Assembly (NCBI GenBank): GCA_900769875.1
Contig: CAAGII010000021.1
Span: 1-12,236 of the forward strand
DNA: 12,236 nucleotides
Reading direction: 5' to 3'
DNA from: Clostridia bacterium
GTDB lineage: Bacteria; Bacillota; Clostridia; Christensenellales; Aristaeellaceae
The first letter of the stretch is position 1, and every line of letters starts with the position of its first letter. The translations under genes were made by a program, and so were the position numbers. Shown here in pieces: positions 1 to 5,628 of the stretch. Below the pieces are notes generated by a model, which had not been told where the DNA came from, ran no database searches, and saw only the letters and a program-made list of their open reading frames with translations.

Positions 1-3
1 AAG

Positions 4-20
4 TTTGACTAACTTTGACC
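4..20 (+). promoter_or_regulatory. CtsR-like operator (direct heptamer repeat)
   Basis: Two heptamers, TTTGACT (4-10) and TTTGACC (14-20), sit in direct repeat with a 3-base spacer (AAC). On the other strand this reads GGTCAAA-3-AGTCAAA, which matches the known CtsR heat-shock repressor box (two RGTCAAA heptamers three bases apart) except for the preferred base in the middle of the spacer. A third TTTGACT copy lies at 77-83. The second heptamer overlaps the -35 box of the predicted promoter at 15-43, where a repressor would block transcription. CtsR control is inferred; no ctsR gene is visible here. Confidence 0.45.
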
Positions 21-43
21 TTGCAAACCTATTGTACTACAGT
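15..43 (+). promoter_or_regulatory. Sigma-A type promoter for the flavoprotein gene
   Basis: The -35 box TTGACC (15-20) and the -10 box TACAGT (38-43) are separated by 17 bases. This predicts transcription starting near base 50 and a leader of about 115 bases before the ATG at 167. The -35 is one mismatch from consensus and the -10 has two. I see no coding sequence in the leader: the reading frame stays open upstream of 167 but has no ribosome binding site or family similarity. Confidence 0.4.
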
Positions 44-166
44 TTGGCGATTTGTCAAGAGGATGATGCAAAGTATTTTGACTCTACGAAGCGCAGGTTG
101 CAATCGATCCCTGCTGCCGCTACACTGGCAGCAGACACACGGCAGGATGAAACGGAGGAATCAGCC

Positions 167-847
167 ATGCGGAAACTGCTGGTCATCAACGGAAGTCCCA
201 AGCCTGTCAGCGATACCATGGTGCTTACGCGCGCGTTTGTGCGGGGGATGGAGCAATGTGGTGAGGAGACGGAAATCATCCATGTGATCAATCGGAAGAT
301 CGGGCCGTGCCTCGGCTGCTTTCAGTGCATGCGGCGTGGCGACGGCCACTGCGTACAGCGCGACGACCAGAACGAGCTGCTGGACAGGCTGGTGGAGGCG
401 GATGATCTGCTGTTTAGCTTTCCACTGTATGCCTACGCCATGCCCTCGCATCTCAAGGCGGTGGTGGATCGGCTGCTTCCGCTTTCGCGCATGACCATGC
501 ATGACGAAAACGACGCCGTGCGACACGACACGCTGATGGATATGAGCCGCAAGCGAATCATGGTCATCAGCGGATGCGGCTTTCCCGACTGGGAGCGGAA
601 TTTCGCGGCGCTGCGCATCATGTGCGCCAACTGCTTTCCGCGCGCGACGGTGGTGTGCGTGCCGGAAGCGCCGATGCTGAACGTCCCCGAGGCGCGGAGT
701 GTGACTCAGCCCCTCTGCGAAGCGTTCACGCAGGCGGGCATCGAGTTTGCGACGAACGGAACGCTCAGGCGCGAGACCGTCGCGCGCCTCGAAACGCCCA
801 TGATTCCCAGGGAAACCTATCTCGCCATTGTGAACGGATCAGCCTGA
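167..847 (+). CDS. Flavodoxin-fold NAD(P)H-dependent oxidoreductase, iron-sulfur flavoprotein-like
   Basis: This is a cytoplasmic 226-residue protein of the NADPH-dependent FMN reductase / flavodoxin-like family, likely to bind FMN and pass electrons from NAD(P)H to an unknown acceptor. The N-terminus has a beta strand followed by the phosphate-binding turn NGSPKPVSDT (residues 8-17). Cysteines 48, 51, 54 and 61 form a CX2CX2CX6C motif, the compact spacing known for the 4Fe-4S cluster of archaeal and clostridial iron-sulfur flavoproteins. The segment around residues 85-105, with SFPLYAYAMPSHLKAVVDR, is the typical flavin-contact loop. The ATG at 167 follows a GGAGGA ribosome binding site at 154-159; the open frame extends upstream to base 5 but that part lacks family features. 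The gene is alone in its transcript, bounded by a promoter region and a terminator. A CtsR-like box upstream suggests stress control. The substrate is unknown. Confidence 0.85.
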   Translation: MRKLLVINGSPKPVSDTMVLTRAFVRGMEQCGEETEIIHVINRKIGPCLGCFQCMRRGDGHCVQRDDQNELLDRLVEADDLLFSFPLYAYAMPSHLKAVVDRLLPLSRMTMHDENDAVRHDTLMDMSRKRIMVISGCGFPDWERNFAALRIMCANCFPRATVVCVPEAPMLNVPEARSVTQPLCEAFTQAGIEFATNGTLRRETVARLETPMIPRETYLAIVNGSA

Positions 848-856
848 TGCACAGGG

Positions 857-885
857 AAAAAGACGCGCTGTACGGCGCGTCTTTT
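857..885. terminator. Bidirectional intrinsic terminator between convergent genes
   Basis: A perfect 8-bp stem AGACGCGC / GCGCGTCT (861-868 with 875-882) has a 6-base loop. It is flanked by AAAA on the left and TTTT on the right, so it reads as an intrinsic terminator in both directions. It lies between the stop of the flavoprotein gene (847) and the stop of the facing ECF S-component gene (899) and can serve both. Confidence 0.8.
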
Positions 886-898
886 GCTCGAATGAAGC

Positions 899-1459
899 TT
901 ATTTGTTCAGCGTCAGCCCTGCCTTATCCAGCACAGCGACAATCGGCGGAATGATCACCAGCTGCAGAATGATGCCGGGAATGGCGGACACGACTGCTCC
1001 GGTGATAAATGCCTGCCATGTGAAGGCACTGCTTGCGAGGCCGGCAAGCACCAACCGGACAACGCCCCACACCACGCGGCCGGAGAGCATGGCGGCAAGC
1101 AGCACCGCGTAAAGCCGGCCGCGGAAGCGAGGAAGCAGCCGGTACAGAAGCCCGGCAACCGCGCCATAGGTTGCCAGCTCAAACGCCATGGCTGCGGCGG
1201 TGGGGAAGAGGGGCGGCATACCGAGGATCAGCGAGCGCAGCAGCGGAGACAGAAAGCCAACCGCAAGCCCCCATGGCCAACCGCAGACAAAGCCGCACAG
1301 GAGCGCGGGGATATGCATGGGGCACAGTTTGGAGCCGATCTCGGGAATTTGCCCGGTCAGGAAGGGCAGAACAAGCGCGAGGGCAAGGAATACGGCGGAG
1401 AAGGTCAGTTGGCGCACCCTGAAGCGGGGTGCGCGAGGGGTGGACTTGGCAGTGCTCAT
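899..1459 (-). CDS. ECF transporter S component (substrate-binding membrane subunit)
   Basis: This 186-residue integral membrane protein is likely the substrate-capture subunit of an energy-coupling factor vitamin transporter, working with shared EcfA, EcfA' and EcfT proteins that are not in this window. A basic N-terminus (residues 1-16) is followed by about five or six hydrophobic segments. The blocks LTGQIPEIGS, PMHIPALLCGF and GMPPLFPTA are typical of the ECF_trnsprt / PanT-like branch of S components. The substrate cannot be read from sequence; pantothenate, cobalamin or folate-like vitamins are possible. The start at 1459 is chosen because GGAGGAATTCTGTC precedes that ATG; a longer frame to 1531 would add residues without family similarity. 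It is the last gene of the leftward block, separated from the acidic zinc-ribbon gene by 127 bases that contain a terminator-like hairpin. I see no recognisable vitamin riboswitch in the leader. Confidence 0.85.
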   Translation of the reverse strand: MSTAKSTPRAPRFRVRQLTFSAVFLALALVLPFLTGQIPEIGSKLCPMHIPALLCGFVCGWPWGLAVGFLSPLLRSLILGMPPLFPTAAAMAFELATYGAVAGLLYRLLPRFRGRLYAVLLAAMLSGRVVWGVVRLVLAGLASSAFTWQAFITGAVVSAIPGIILQLVIIPPIVAVLDKAGLTLNK

Positions 1460-1507
1460 GACAGAATTCCTCCTTGGTGTATGGTGTAGACAGAAAAAGA
1501 AGGCACC

Positions 1508-1528
1508 AAAACGCCCGTCTGCCGGGCG
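1508..1528 (-). terminator. Intrinsic terminator after the CD1247-type gene
   Basis: On the minus strand, CGCCCG (1528-1523), loop GCAGA and CGGGCG (1517-1512) form a GC-rich 6-bp stem followed by TTTT (1511-1508). It lies 59 bases past the stop of the acidic zinc-ribbon gene and 49 bases before the S-component start. It either ends the upstream transcript or acts as an attenuator for the S-component gene. No riboswitch aptamer was recognised in front of it. Confidence 0.6.
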
Positions 1529-1586
1529 CATGATACCTTCATGATATCGTTGCAGGCTATGGGATTGCTTACGTGCGAGGCGGAGA

Positions 1587-2054
1587 TTACTCGTCGTCCT
1601 CGTCGTGGGTTACGGCGTCGGCTTCCTCGTCGTCCTCTTCCTCGTCCTCATCGTCCTCCAGCTCGGGGAACACAGACTTACCGCAGACGGGGCAGAGATA
1701 ATCCTCGTCGAAATCCACGTCGGAAGCGAGGAATTCCAGCTCATGACCGCAATGGGGGCAAGCGTAGGAAATGAGCTCATCGCTGTCGCCGTCCTCATCG
1801 TCCTCATCGTCGTCCTCGTCATCCAGATCGTCCCCGAAGAGGGTGTCCTCCAGATCCGCCAGATCGTCGTCGATGGATTCCACATAGCTGTCCAGCTCGC
1901 TCACGCGGTCATCCGTTGACTCAATGGCCTCCGCCACGTCGGAAAGAACGGCGAGTACCTCCAGCAGCAGCTTGTTCGAGTCCTTCTCGGTATTCAGCTT
2001 CATGCCCTCGGCAAGACCACGGAGATAGCTCACACGATCAGTCAGCTTGCTCAT
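1587..2054 (-). CDS. CD1247-type acidic zinc-ribbon protein
   Basis: This 155-residue protein of unknown function matches the family annotated as CD1247 N-terminal domain-containing, common in Clostridia. Residues 1-70 form a helical, probably coiled-coil domain with the family's YLRGLAEGMKL opening and LADLEDTLFGDD end. Residues 75-93 are almost entirely Asp/Glu. Residues 97-127 form a zinc ribbon with CPHCG (Cys99, Cys102) and CPVCGK (Cys121, Cys124). A second acidic tail covers residues 130-155. The start at 2054 is set by GGAGG five bases upstream; an ATG four codons earlier overlaps that site and is unlikely to be used. It lies just downstream of efp in a commonly seen neighbourhood, which suggests a link to translation or general housekeeping, but no activity is known. 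The acidic runs give a GA-rich low-complexity stretch in the DNA (about 1610-1665 and 1790-1835). Confidence 0.85.
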   Translation of the reverse strand: MSKLTDRVSYLRGLAEGMKLNTEKDSNKLLLEVLAVLSDVAEAIESTDDRVSELDSYVESIDDDLADLEDTLFGDDLDDEDDDEDDEDGDSDELISYACPHCGHELEFLASDVDFDEDYLCPVCGKSVFPELEDDEDEEEDDEEADAVTHDEDDE

Positions 2055-2100
2055 ACTAACCTCCATATGCGATACGGTATTCGCTTGAGTTTATGCCAAT

Positions 2101-2131
2101 CAGCCCGGCGGCATGTATCACTGCCGGGCTG
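2101..2131 (-). terminator. Stable hairpin between efp and the CD1247-type gene
   Basis: A perfect 9-bp GC-rich stem CAGCCCGGC / GCCGGGCTG (2101-2109 with 2123-2131) encloses a 13-base loop. It lies 26 bases after the efp stop. In the direction of transcription it is followed by ATTGGCATAAAC rather than a T run, so termination would be weak. It may instead protect the 3' end of the efp message or tune expression of the gene downstream. Confidence 0.4.
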
Positions 2132-2156
2132 GATCGGTGCCATCAGACGGATGGAA

Positions 2157-2714
2157 TCAGGCACGCTCCATGTACTCGCCGGTGCGGGTATCCACACGGA
2201 TCATGTCGCCGGTGTTGATGAACAGCGGCACCTGCAGGGTGTAGCCGGTCTCGACAGTGGCGGGCTTGTAGGTGTTGGAGGCGGTGTCACCCTTGAAGCC
2301 GGGCTCCGTATCGGTGACCTCCAGCGTCACGAAGTTGGGCGCTTCCACAGAGAAGGCGCTGCCCTTGAAGAAACGCACGTTCACATTGGTGCCTTCCTTC
2401 ACATAGGGGATGGCGCTCTCCACCTGATCCTTGCTCAGGGGCATCTGCTCGAAGGTCTCGATGTCCATGAAGTAATACAGATCGCCGTCATTGTAGACAT
2501 ACTGCATTTCTTTGGTCTCAATGATGGCCTTGCTGGTCTTGAAGGTGGGATTGAAGCTGGTTTCAACCACGGCGCCGGTCATCACGTTCTTCAGCTTGGT
2601 ACGGACGAAGGCAGCGCCCTTGCCCGGCTTCACATGCTGGAAATCAACGATCGTCCACACGCCGTTTTCCCATTCCACCGTGATGCCCTTCTTAAAATCG
2701 CCAGCAGTAATCAT
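2157..2714 (-). CDS. efp: Elongation factor P
   Basis: This 185-residue cytoplasmic translation factor relieves ribosome stalling at consecutive prolines by binding between the P and E sites. It has exactly the usual bacterial length. An N-terminal KOW-like barrel (about residues 1-60) opens with MITAGDFKKG, and its beta-loop HVKPGKGAAF places the modifiable lysine at Lys32, the same number as in the Bacillus protein. Two OB domains follow (about 65-125 and 130-185), ending in the family signature around DMIRVDTRTGEYMERA. The start at 2714 follows GGAGG with 8-base spacing; a frame open to 2744 adds ten unrelated residues. The upstream neighbour is an M24 aminopeptidase, a pairing seen in many Firmicutes. 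No lysyl-modification genes (epmA/epmB) are in the window, and the loop is not the Arg32 type. Confidence 0.97.
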   Translation of the reverse strand: MITAGDFKKGITVEWENGVWTIVDFQHVKPGKGAAFVRTKLKNVMTGAVVETSFNPTFKTSKAIIETKEMQYVYNDGDLYYFMDIETFEQMPLSKDQVESAIPYVKEGTNVNVRFFKGSAFSVEAPNFVTLEVTDTEPGFKGDTASNTYKPATVETGYTLQVPLFINTGDMIRVDTRTGEYMERA

Positions 2715-2762
2715 TACACATACCTCCAATAGTTCTGATTGCACATCAGTATCAGGAATTTA

Positions 2763-2785
2763 TGAGAAAGCCTGACAGGTCAGGC
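2763..2785 (-). terminator. Weak terminator-like hairpin between the aminopeptidase gene and efp
   Basis: GCCTGA (2785-2780), loop CCTG and TCAGGC (2775-2770) form a 6-bp stem on the minus strand, followed by TTTCTCA. It starts 6 bases past the aminopeptidase stop. The short T run suggests partial termination, so efp would receive readthrough from the upstream promoter. I see no convincing separate efp promoter in the 76-base gap. Confidence 0.4.
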
Positions 2786-2790
2786 GAAAC

Positions 2791-3864
2791 TCACACACAT
2801 ATCAGCTCGCGTGTGGCGTTTGTCAGCACCTCGCAGCCGCTGTCTGTCACCAGCACCGTATCCTCAATGCGCACCCCGCCAAGCCCGGGTACATAGACGC
2901 CCGGCTCAACCGCCAGCGTCATGCCGGTCTGCAGCGTATCGCCGCAGGACTCGCTCAGCACGGGCGGCTCATGCACATCCAGCCCGACGCCATGCCCCAG
3001 CGCATGCGAAAACGCGTTGTGATAGCCGCAACGCATGAGCGTATCGCGGCTCAGCCGGTCAAGGTCGCAGCAGGACTGCCTGGGAGCAATCATGCCAAGG
3101 CACAGCTGCTGGGTTTGCAGCACCGCCTCGTGCATGGCCTGCAGCTCCTGAGCGGGCTGTCCAAGAGCCACTGTGCGGGTCATGTCCGCGCAGTAACCGT
3201 TGACCCGGCAACCAAAGTCCAGCGTGATCAGGTCGCCACGCTGCAGCCTCCGTGCCGTGGGCTGCGCGTGACAGAGTACGCTGTTTGGCCCCGACGCTGC
3301 CATGACAGGGAAGGACAACGCATCGCCGCCATGCTCAAGCATCAGCTGGCGCAGGCGAAGCGCCACCTCCTGCTCAGTCTGCCCTGGTTTCAATTCCTCC
3401 AGCAGCCGCTCAAAGGCGAGGCTTGACGCCGTGCACGCGCGCCGGATGCACGCGATTTCCTCCGGCTGCTTGACGCACCGGAGCGCCGTGTGCCGCCTGC
3501 CCAGCGCGTGCAGGGAAACGGAGCCGTCCACCCTGTCCTTGAGATGACGATAGGCGCGCACGGTCATCGCGTCATCCTCATAAAAGAGGGACTCCATGCC
3601 GCACGCGCGGCACAGCGACGCAATCAGCCGACTGTCGCTCATTTTGGCGTCGCGCTCCAGCACCTCAAAGTCTGCGCATCGCGCCGCCGCCTCATGCGTG
3701 AAACGGCTGTCGGTCAGCAGCACGCGTCGTCCTTTGGTGATGAACAGCGCGCCCTCGCCGGTGAACCCGCCGGAAAAGTAACGCACGTTGGATGGATCAA
3801 GGATCACCACACCGTCAGTATCTGTCAGACTGAGCGACTGGATCAGCCTGTCCGCTGCTGACAT
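2791..3864 (-). CDS. M24-family metallopeptidase (Xaa-Pro aminopeptidase / prolidase-like)
   Basis: This 357-residue cytoplasmic dinuclear metallopeptidase likely removes an N-terminal residue before proline or splits Xaa-Pro dipeptides. Residues 1-125 are a creatinase-like N-terminal domain (SNVRYFSGGFTGEGALFI, LLTDSRFTHEAA). Residues 130-357 form the pita-bread catalytic domain. All five metal ligands are visible: Asp216 in LDFGC, Asp227 in ADMTRT, His291 in LGHGVGLDVHE, Glu320 in VEPG and Glu334 in RIEDTVLV. The substrate-site histidines His199 (after PNSVLC) and His298 are also present. Length is normal for the short Firmicute aminopeptidase P form. The ATG at 3864 is preceded by AAGGAG with good spacing; the open frame runs on to 4131, but that part covers the promoter. 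It leads a leftward set with efp and diverges from the DtxR-family gene. Choosing between aminopeptidase P and prolidase is not safe from sequence. Confidence 0.93.
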   Translation of the reverse strand: MSAADRLIQSLSLTDTDGVVILDPSNVRYFSGGFTGEGALFITKGRRVLLTDSRFTHEAAARCADFEVLERDAKMSDSRLIASLCRACGMESLFYEDDAMTVRAYRHLKDRVDGSVSLHALGRRHTALRCVKQPEEIACIRRACTASSLAFERLLEELKPGQTEQEVALRLRQLMLEHGGDALSFPVMAASGPNSVLCHAQPTARRLQRGDLITLDFGCRVNGYCADMTRTVALGQPAQELQAMHEAVLQTQQLCLGMIAPRQSCCDLDRLSRDTLMRCGYHNAFSHALGHGVGLDVHEPPVLSESCGDTLQTGMTLAVEPGVYVPGLGGVRIEDTVLVTDSGCEVLTNATRELICV

Positions 3865-3906
3865 GGCCGTGCTCCTTTTCAGCTTGGAATCGGACAGCCG
3901 CAGGCG

Positions 3907-3920
3907 TGAAAGCGCTTTGC
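3907..3920 (-). promoter_or_regulatory. cre-like palindrome (possible CcpA site)
   Basis: The sequence TGAAAGCGCTTTGC contains a perfect 10-bp palindrome AAAGCGCTTT and matches 12 of 14 positions of the catabolite-responsive element form TGAAARCGYTTTCA, missing the last two. It lies about 10 bases downstream of the predicted transcription start of the aminopeptidase gene, where a bound regulator would act as a roadblock. CcpA binding is an inference from the motif only. Confidence 0.35.
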
Positions 3921-3937
3921 AGACATATCCGCTTAAT

Positions 3938-3966
3938 AGTATAGCATAGTTTGGCAGGCTTGAAAA
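3938..3966 (-). promoter_or_regulatory. Promoter of the aminopeptidase-efp block
   Basis: On the minus strand the -35 box TTTTCA (3966-3961) is 17 bases from the -10 box TATACT (3943-3938). The -10 is preceded by TGC, giving an extended -10 element. Transcription would start near 3931, with a leader of about 65 bases to the ATG at 3864. Confidence 0.7.
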
Positions 3967-4033
3967 GAGGATCACGCTGTTTTCGGCGAAAAAAGTTGTC
4001 CGGTCGCGCAGACTGTAAAATCCCTGTGCGGGA

Positions 4034-4062
4034 TTGCATTCTGCTCCATTCCATGGTAAGAT
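4034..4062 (+). promoter_or_regulatory. Probable promoter of the metalloregulator gene
   Basis: TTGCAT (4034-4039) and TAAGAT (4057-4062) are separated by 17 bases, upstream of the GTG start at 4120. The match is moderate: three of six in the -35 and four of six in the -10. The location suits divergent transcription from the aminopeptidase promoter about 70 bases away. Confidence 0.4.
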
Positions 4063-4094
4063 GATAAGGACGGGAACGATCGGTTTCACAAACA

Positions 4095-4110
4095 ACCTTG
4101 GGAAGAAGGT
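4095..4110 (+). promoter_or_regulatory. Inverted repeat overlapping the ribosome binding site of the metalloregulator gene
   Basis: ACCTT (4095-4099) and AAGGT (4106-4110) are inverted around a 6-base centre. The right arm is part of the AAGGTGA ribosome binding site at 4106-4112, seven bases before the GTG. In RNA the hairpin could mask the site; in DNA it could be half of an autoregulatory operator. The stem is only 5 bp, so this may be chance. Confidence 0.25.
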
Positions 4111-4119
4111 GACAGGGTA

Positions 4120-4479
4120 GTGAATATCCATGAGTCCGCGGAGGACTACCTGGAGGCGATCCTGATGCTGAGCGAAGAAAAGGGCTATGTCCGCTCGGTG
4201 GATATCGCGGCGCGGCTGGAGGTCACCAAGCCGTCGGTTTCCTTTGCGATGAAGCGCCTGCGCGAAAACGACTACATCTGCATGAATGAGGACGGCCGCA
4301 TCGACCTCCTACCCAAGGGCTACGAGATTGCGCGGCGCATATATGAGCGCCACAAGCTGCTTGCGCGTTTCCTGATGAAGCTGGGCGTGAGCGAAAAGAC
4401 CGCGCTGGAGGATGCCTGTAAAATTGAGCATGACATTTCTGAAGAAACATTCGATGCCATCAAGCGTCAGCTGGATTGA
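4120..4479 (+). CDS. DtxR/MntR-family metal-dependent transcriptional regulator
   Basis: This 119-residue DNA-binding protein likely represses or tunes metal-uptake genes when bound to Mn(II) or Fe(II). Residues 4-65 form the winged helix-turn-helix (SAEDYLEAILML, then DIAARLEVTKPSVSFAMKRL). Residues 66-119 form the metal-binding dimerisation domain (YERHKLLARFLMKLGV, then CKIEHDIS). Against Bacillus MntR the ligand positions read Asp9, Glu12, His78, Cys100, Glu103 and His104. The Asp/Glu N-terminal pair is MntR-like, while Cys100 replaces a glutamate and resembles DtxR/IdeR. The protein lacks the SH3-like third domain of DtxR and is shorter than MntR (about 142). The GTG start follows AAGGTGA with 7-base spacing; no ATG is available nearby. 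It diverges from the aminopeptidase gene and precedes a secreted peptidase gene in the same direction. Confidence 0.88.
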   Translation: MNIHESAEDYLEAILMLSEEKGYVRSVDIAARLEVTKPSVSFAMKRLRENDYICMNEDGRIDLLPKGYEIARRIYERHKLLARFLMKLGVSEKTALEDACKIEHDISEETFDAIKRQLD

Positions 4480-4528
4480 GCGCCCGGCTCCGGAGAGGAG
4501 GCCTTACGGGAAGCGGCGGCTGATCCGT

Positions 4529-5569
4529 ATGCTGTGCGCCATGCTTGCGCTGGCGCTTCTTTGTGTTGCCGCTGAGGCGGACACGGAGGACGGAAGGCGG
4601 GCTGACCTGCAGGAGTACCTGACGCATATCAATTTCATCCATCAGTATGACGAGGAGTGGCAGCACACCGCCTATCTTTACAGCGGCGACAAGTTCAAGC
4701 GCACCGGATGCGCGCCCAGCAGCGTCACCAACGCGCTGGAGATCGCCTTTGACGTGGAGGATGACGCAACCACGCGCAAGCTTCTCAAGGATGTGCTGCA
4801 GCTGCTCAGCGGTAACCGCAAGCCGTCGGAATCGGTGATTGATCTTGACTACTTTGTCAACATGCAGGCAAGGGCGGGCAAGGCCGAGTGGGACAAGCTC
4901 TATGTCCGCAGAACCATGACGGAGCTGCTGGCGGAGTTTGGCGGCGATATCCTCTTTGATACGGAAAAATTCACAGCGGATGAGGCGCTGAGCGCAATGC
5001 GCGCTGCGACGCCAACCATGCTGCTCGCCCGTGTTTCCCTCTATGAAGAGTGGTCGTGGCTGGCCAATGTGGTGGAGACGCTCTGCGACGCGGGCTATGA
5101 GAACGCTGTGTTCATCTTCTGCAATGTGGGCACAGGCCCCGTACGCTACAGCGGCCCCTTCTGCCTGGGCGAGGATGGGCATTATGTGACGCTTTGCCTG
5201 CAGGCAGGCGAGTTCCGCGACAGCGGCACGCTGTACATGATTGATTCTGTGCCGCGCGCCGTCAGACGCGGCGAGGAAGGCTTTGCGTCCGCCTACTATT
5301 TCGCATCAGGCACGGCTGCTTCCAAACGGGACTGCGCAGACTTCCTGCAGAACTTTACCGCCGAGCATCTGACCCGCAGCGTGGTGAAGCTGGCCATGAC
5401 AGACACAGCCTGCGCGCAGATTCTTGAAATGCGCATGGACAAAAACCTTTCCGATCAGGCGCGCCGGAGCGCCGTCGTCGCCGTGACGGATGAAACCATG
5501 TCCACTATGCGCATCTTCGGGCAAGGCATGTGCATCCTGAAGCTGATGGAACCATCTCCCGATCAATGA
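4529..5569 (+). CDS. Secreted C39-like (papain-fold) cysteine peptidase domain protein
   Basis: From the ATG at 4529 this is 346 residues, opening with a hydrophobic export signal (residues 1-15, ending near VAAEA). The mature part resembles the C39_2 papain-like family. Gln39 in HQYDEEW could form the oxyanion hole, Cys61 in TGCAPSSVTNAL is the likely nucleophile, His218 in DGHYVTLC the catalytic histidine and Asp239 in MIDSVPR the third residue. It probably acts outside the cell on peptide or wall substrates; none can be named. The start is uncertain. A strong GAGGAGG (4495-4501) lies too far from 4529, and no ATG, GTG or TTG sits in frame at the right distance. In-frame ATGs at 4454 and 4412 overlap the end of the upstream gene and would add 25 or 39 residues, including basic KRRLIR, which suits a signal-peptide N-region. 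The small gap suggests co-transcription with the metalloregulator. Confidence 0.75.
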   Translation: MLCAMLALALLCVAAEADTEDGRRADLQEYLTHINFIHQYDEEWQHTAYLYSGDKFKRTGCAPSSVTNALEIAFDVEDDATTRKLLKDVLQLLSGNRKPSESVIDLDYFVNMQARAGKAEWDKLYVRRTMTELLAEFGGDILFDTEKFTADEALSAMRAATPTMLLARVSLYEEWSWLANVVETLCDAGYENAVFIFCNVGTGPVRYSGPFCLGEDGHYVTLCLQAGEFRDSGTLYMIDSVPRAVRRGEEGFASAYYFASGTAASKRDCADFLQNFTAEHLTRSVVKLAMTDTACAQILEMRMDKNLSDQARRSAVVAVTDETMSTMRIFGQGMCILKLMEPSPDQ

Positions 5570-5578
5570 CCATGAAGG

Positions 5579-5628
5579 AAGCCCGCTTCCGCAGCGCCGT
5601 ATGAAGCAGCTGTGGAAGCGGGCTTTTT
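5579..5628 (+). terminator. Intrinsic terminator after the C39-like gene
   Basis: A 12-bp arm pair AAGCCCGCTTCC (5579-5590) and GGAAGCGGGCTT (5614-5625) encloses a 23-base loop and is followed by a T run ending at 5628. It is strong in the plus direction. In the minus direction the T run is poor (CCTTCATGG), so it would end the facing two-gene module less well. The T run overlaps the TAA stop codon (5629-5627) of that facing gene. Confidence 0.8.

Noticed and set aside
5..166. N-terminal extension of the flavoprotein frame up to base 5
   Set aside because: A GGAGGA ribosome binding site sits before the ATG at 167, the family fold starts there, and the upstream part contains promoter elements.
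1610..1840. Low-complexity GA/TC-rich tract looked like a microsatellite
   Set aside because: It encodes the Asp/Glu runs of the CD1247-type protein in frame, so coding explains it.
2067..2732. 221-codon plus-strand open frame across efp
   Set aside because: The minus strand is unmistakable EF-P; the plus frame is Gly/His/Leu-rich without a family match.
3865..4131. Upstream extension of the aminopeptidase frame
   Set aside because: It runs through the extended -10 promoter, and the family N-terminus fits the ATG at 3864 with its AAGGAG site.
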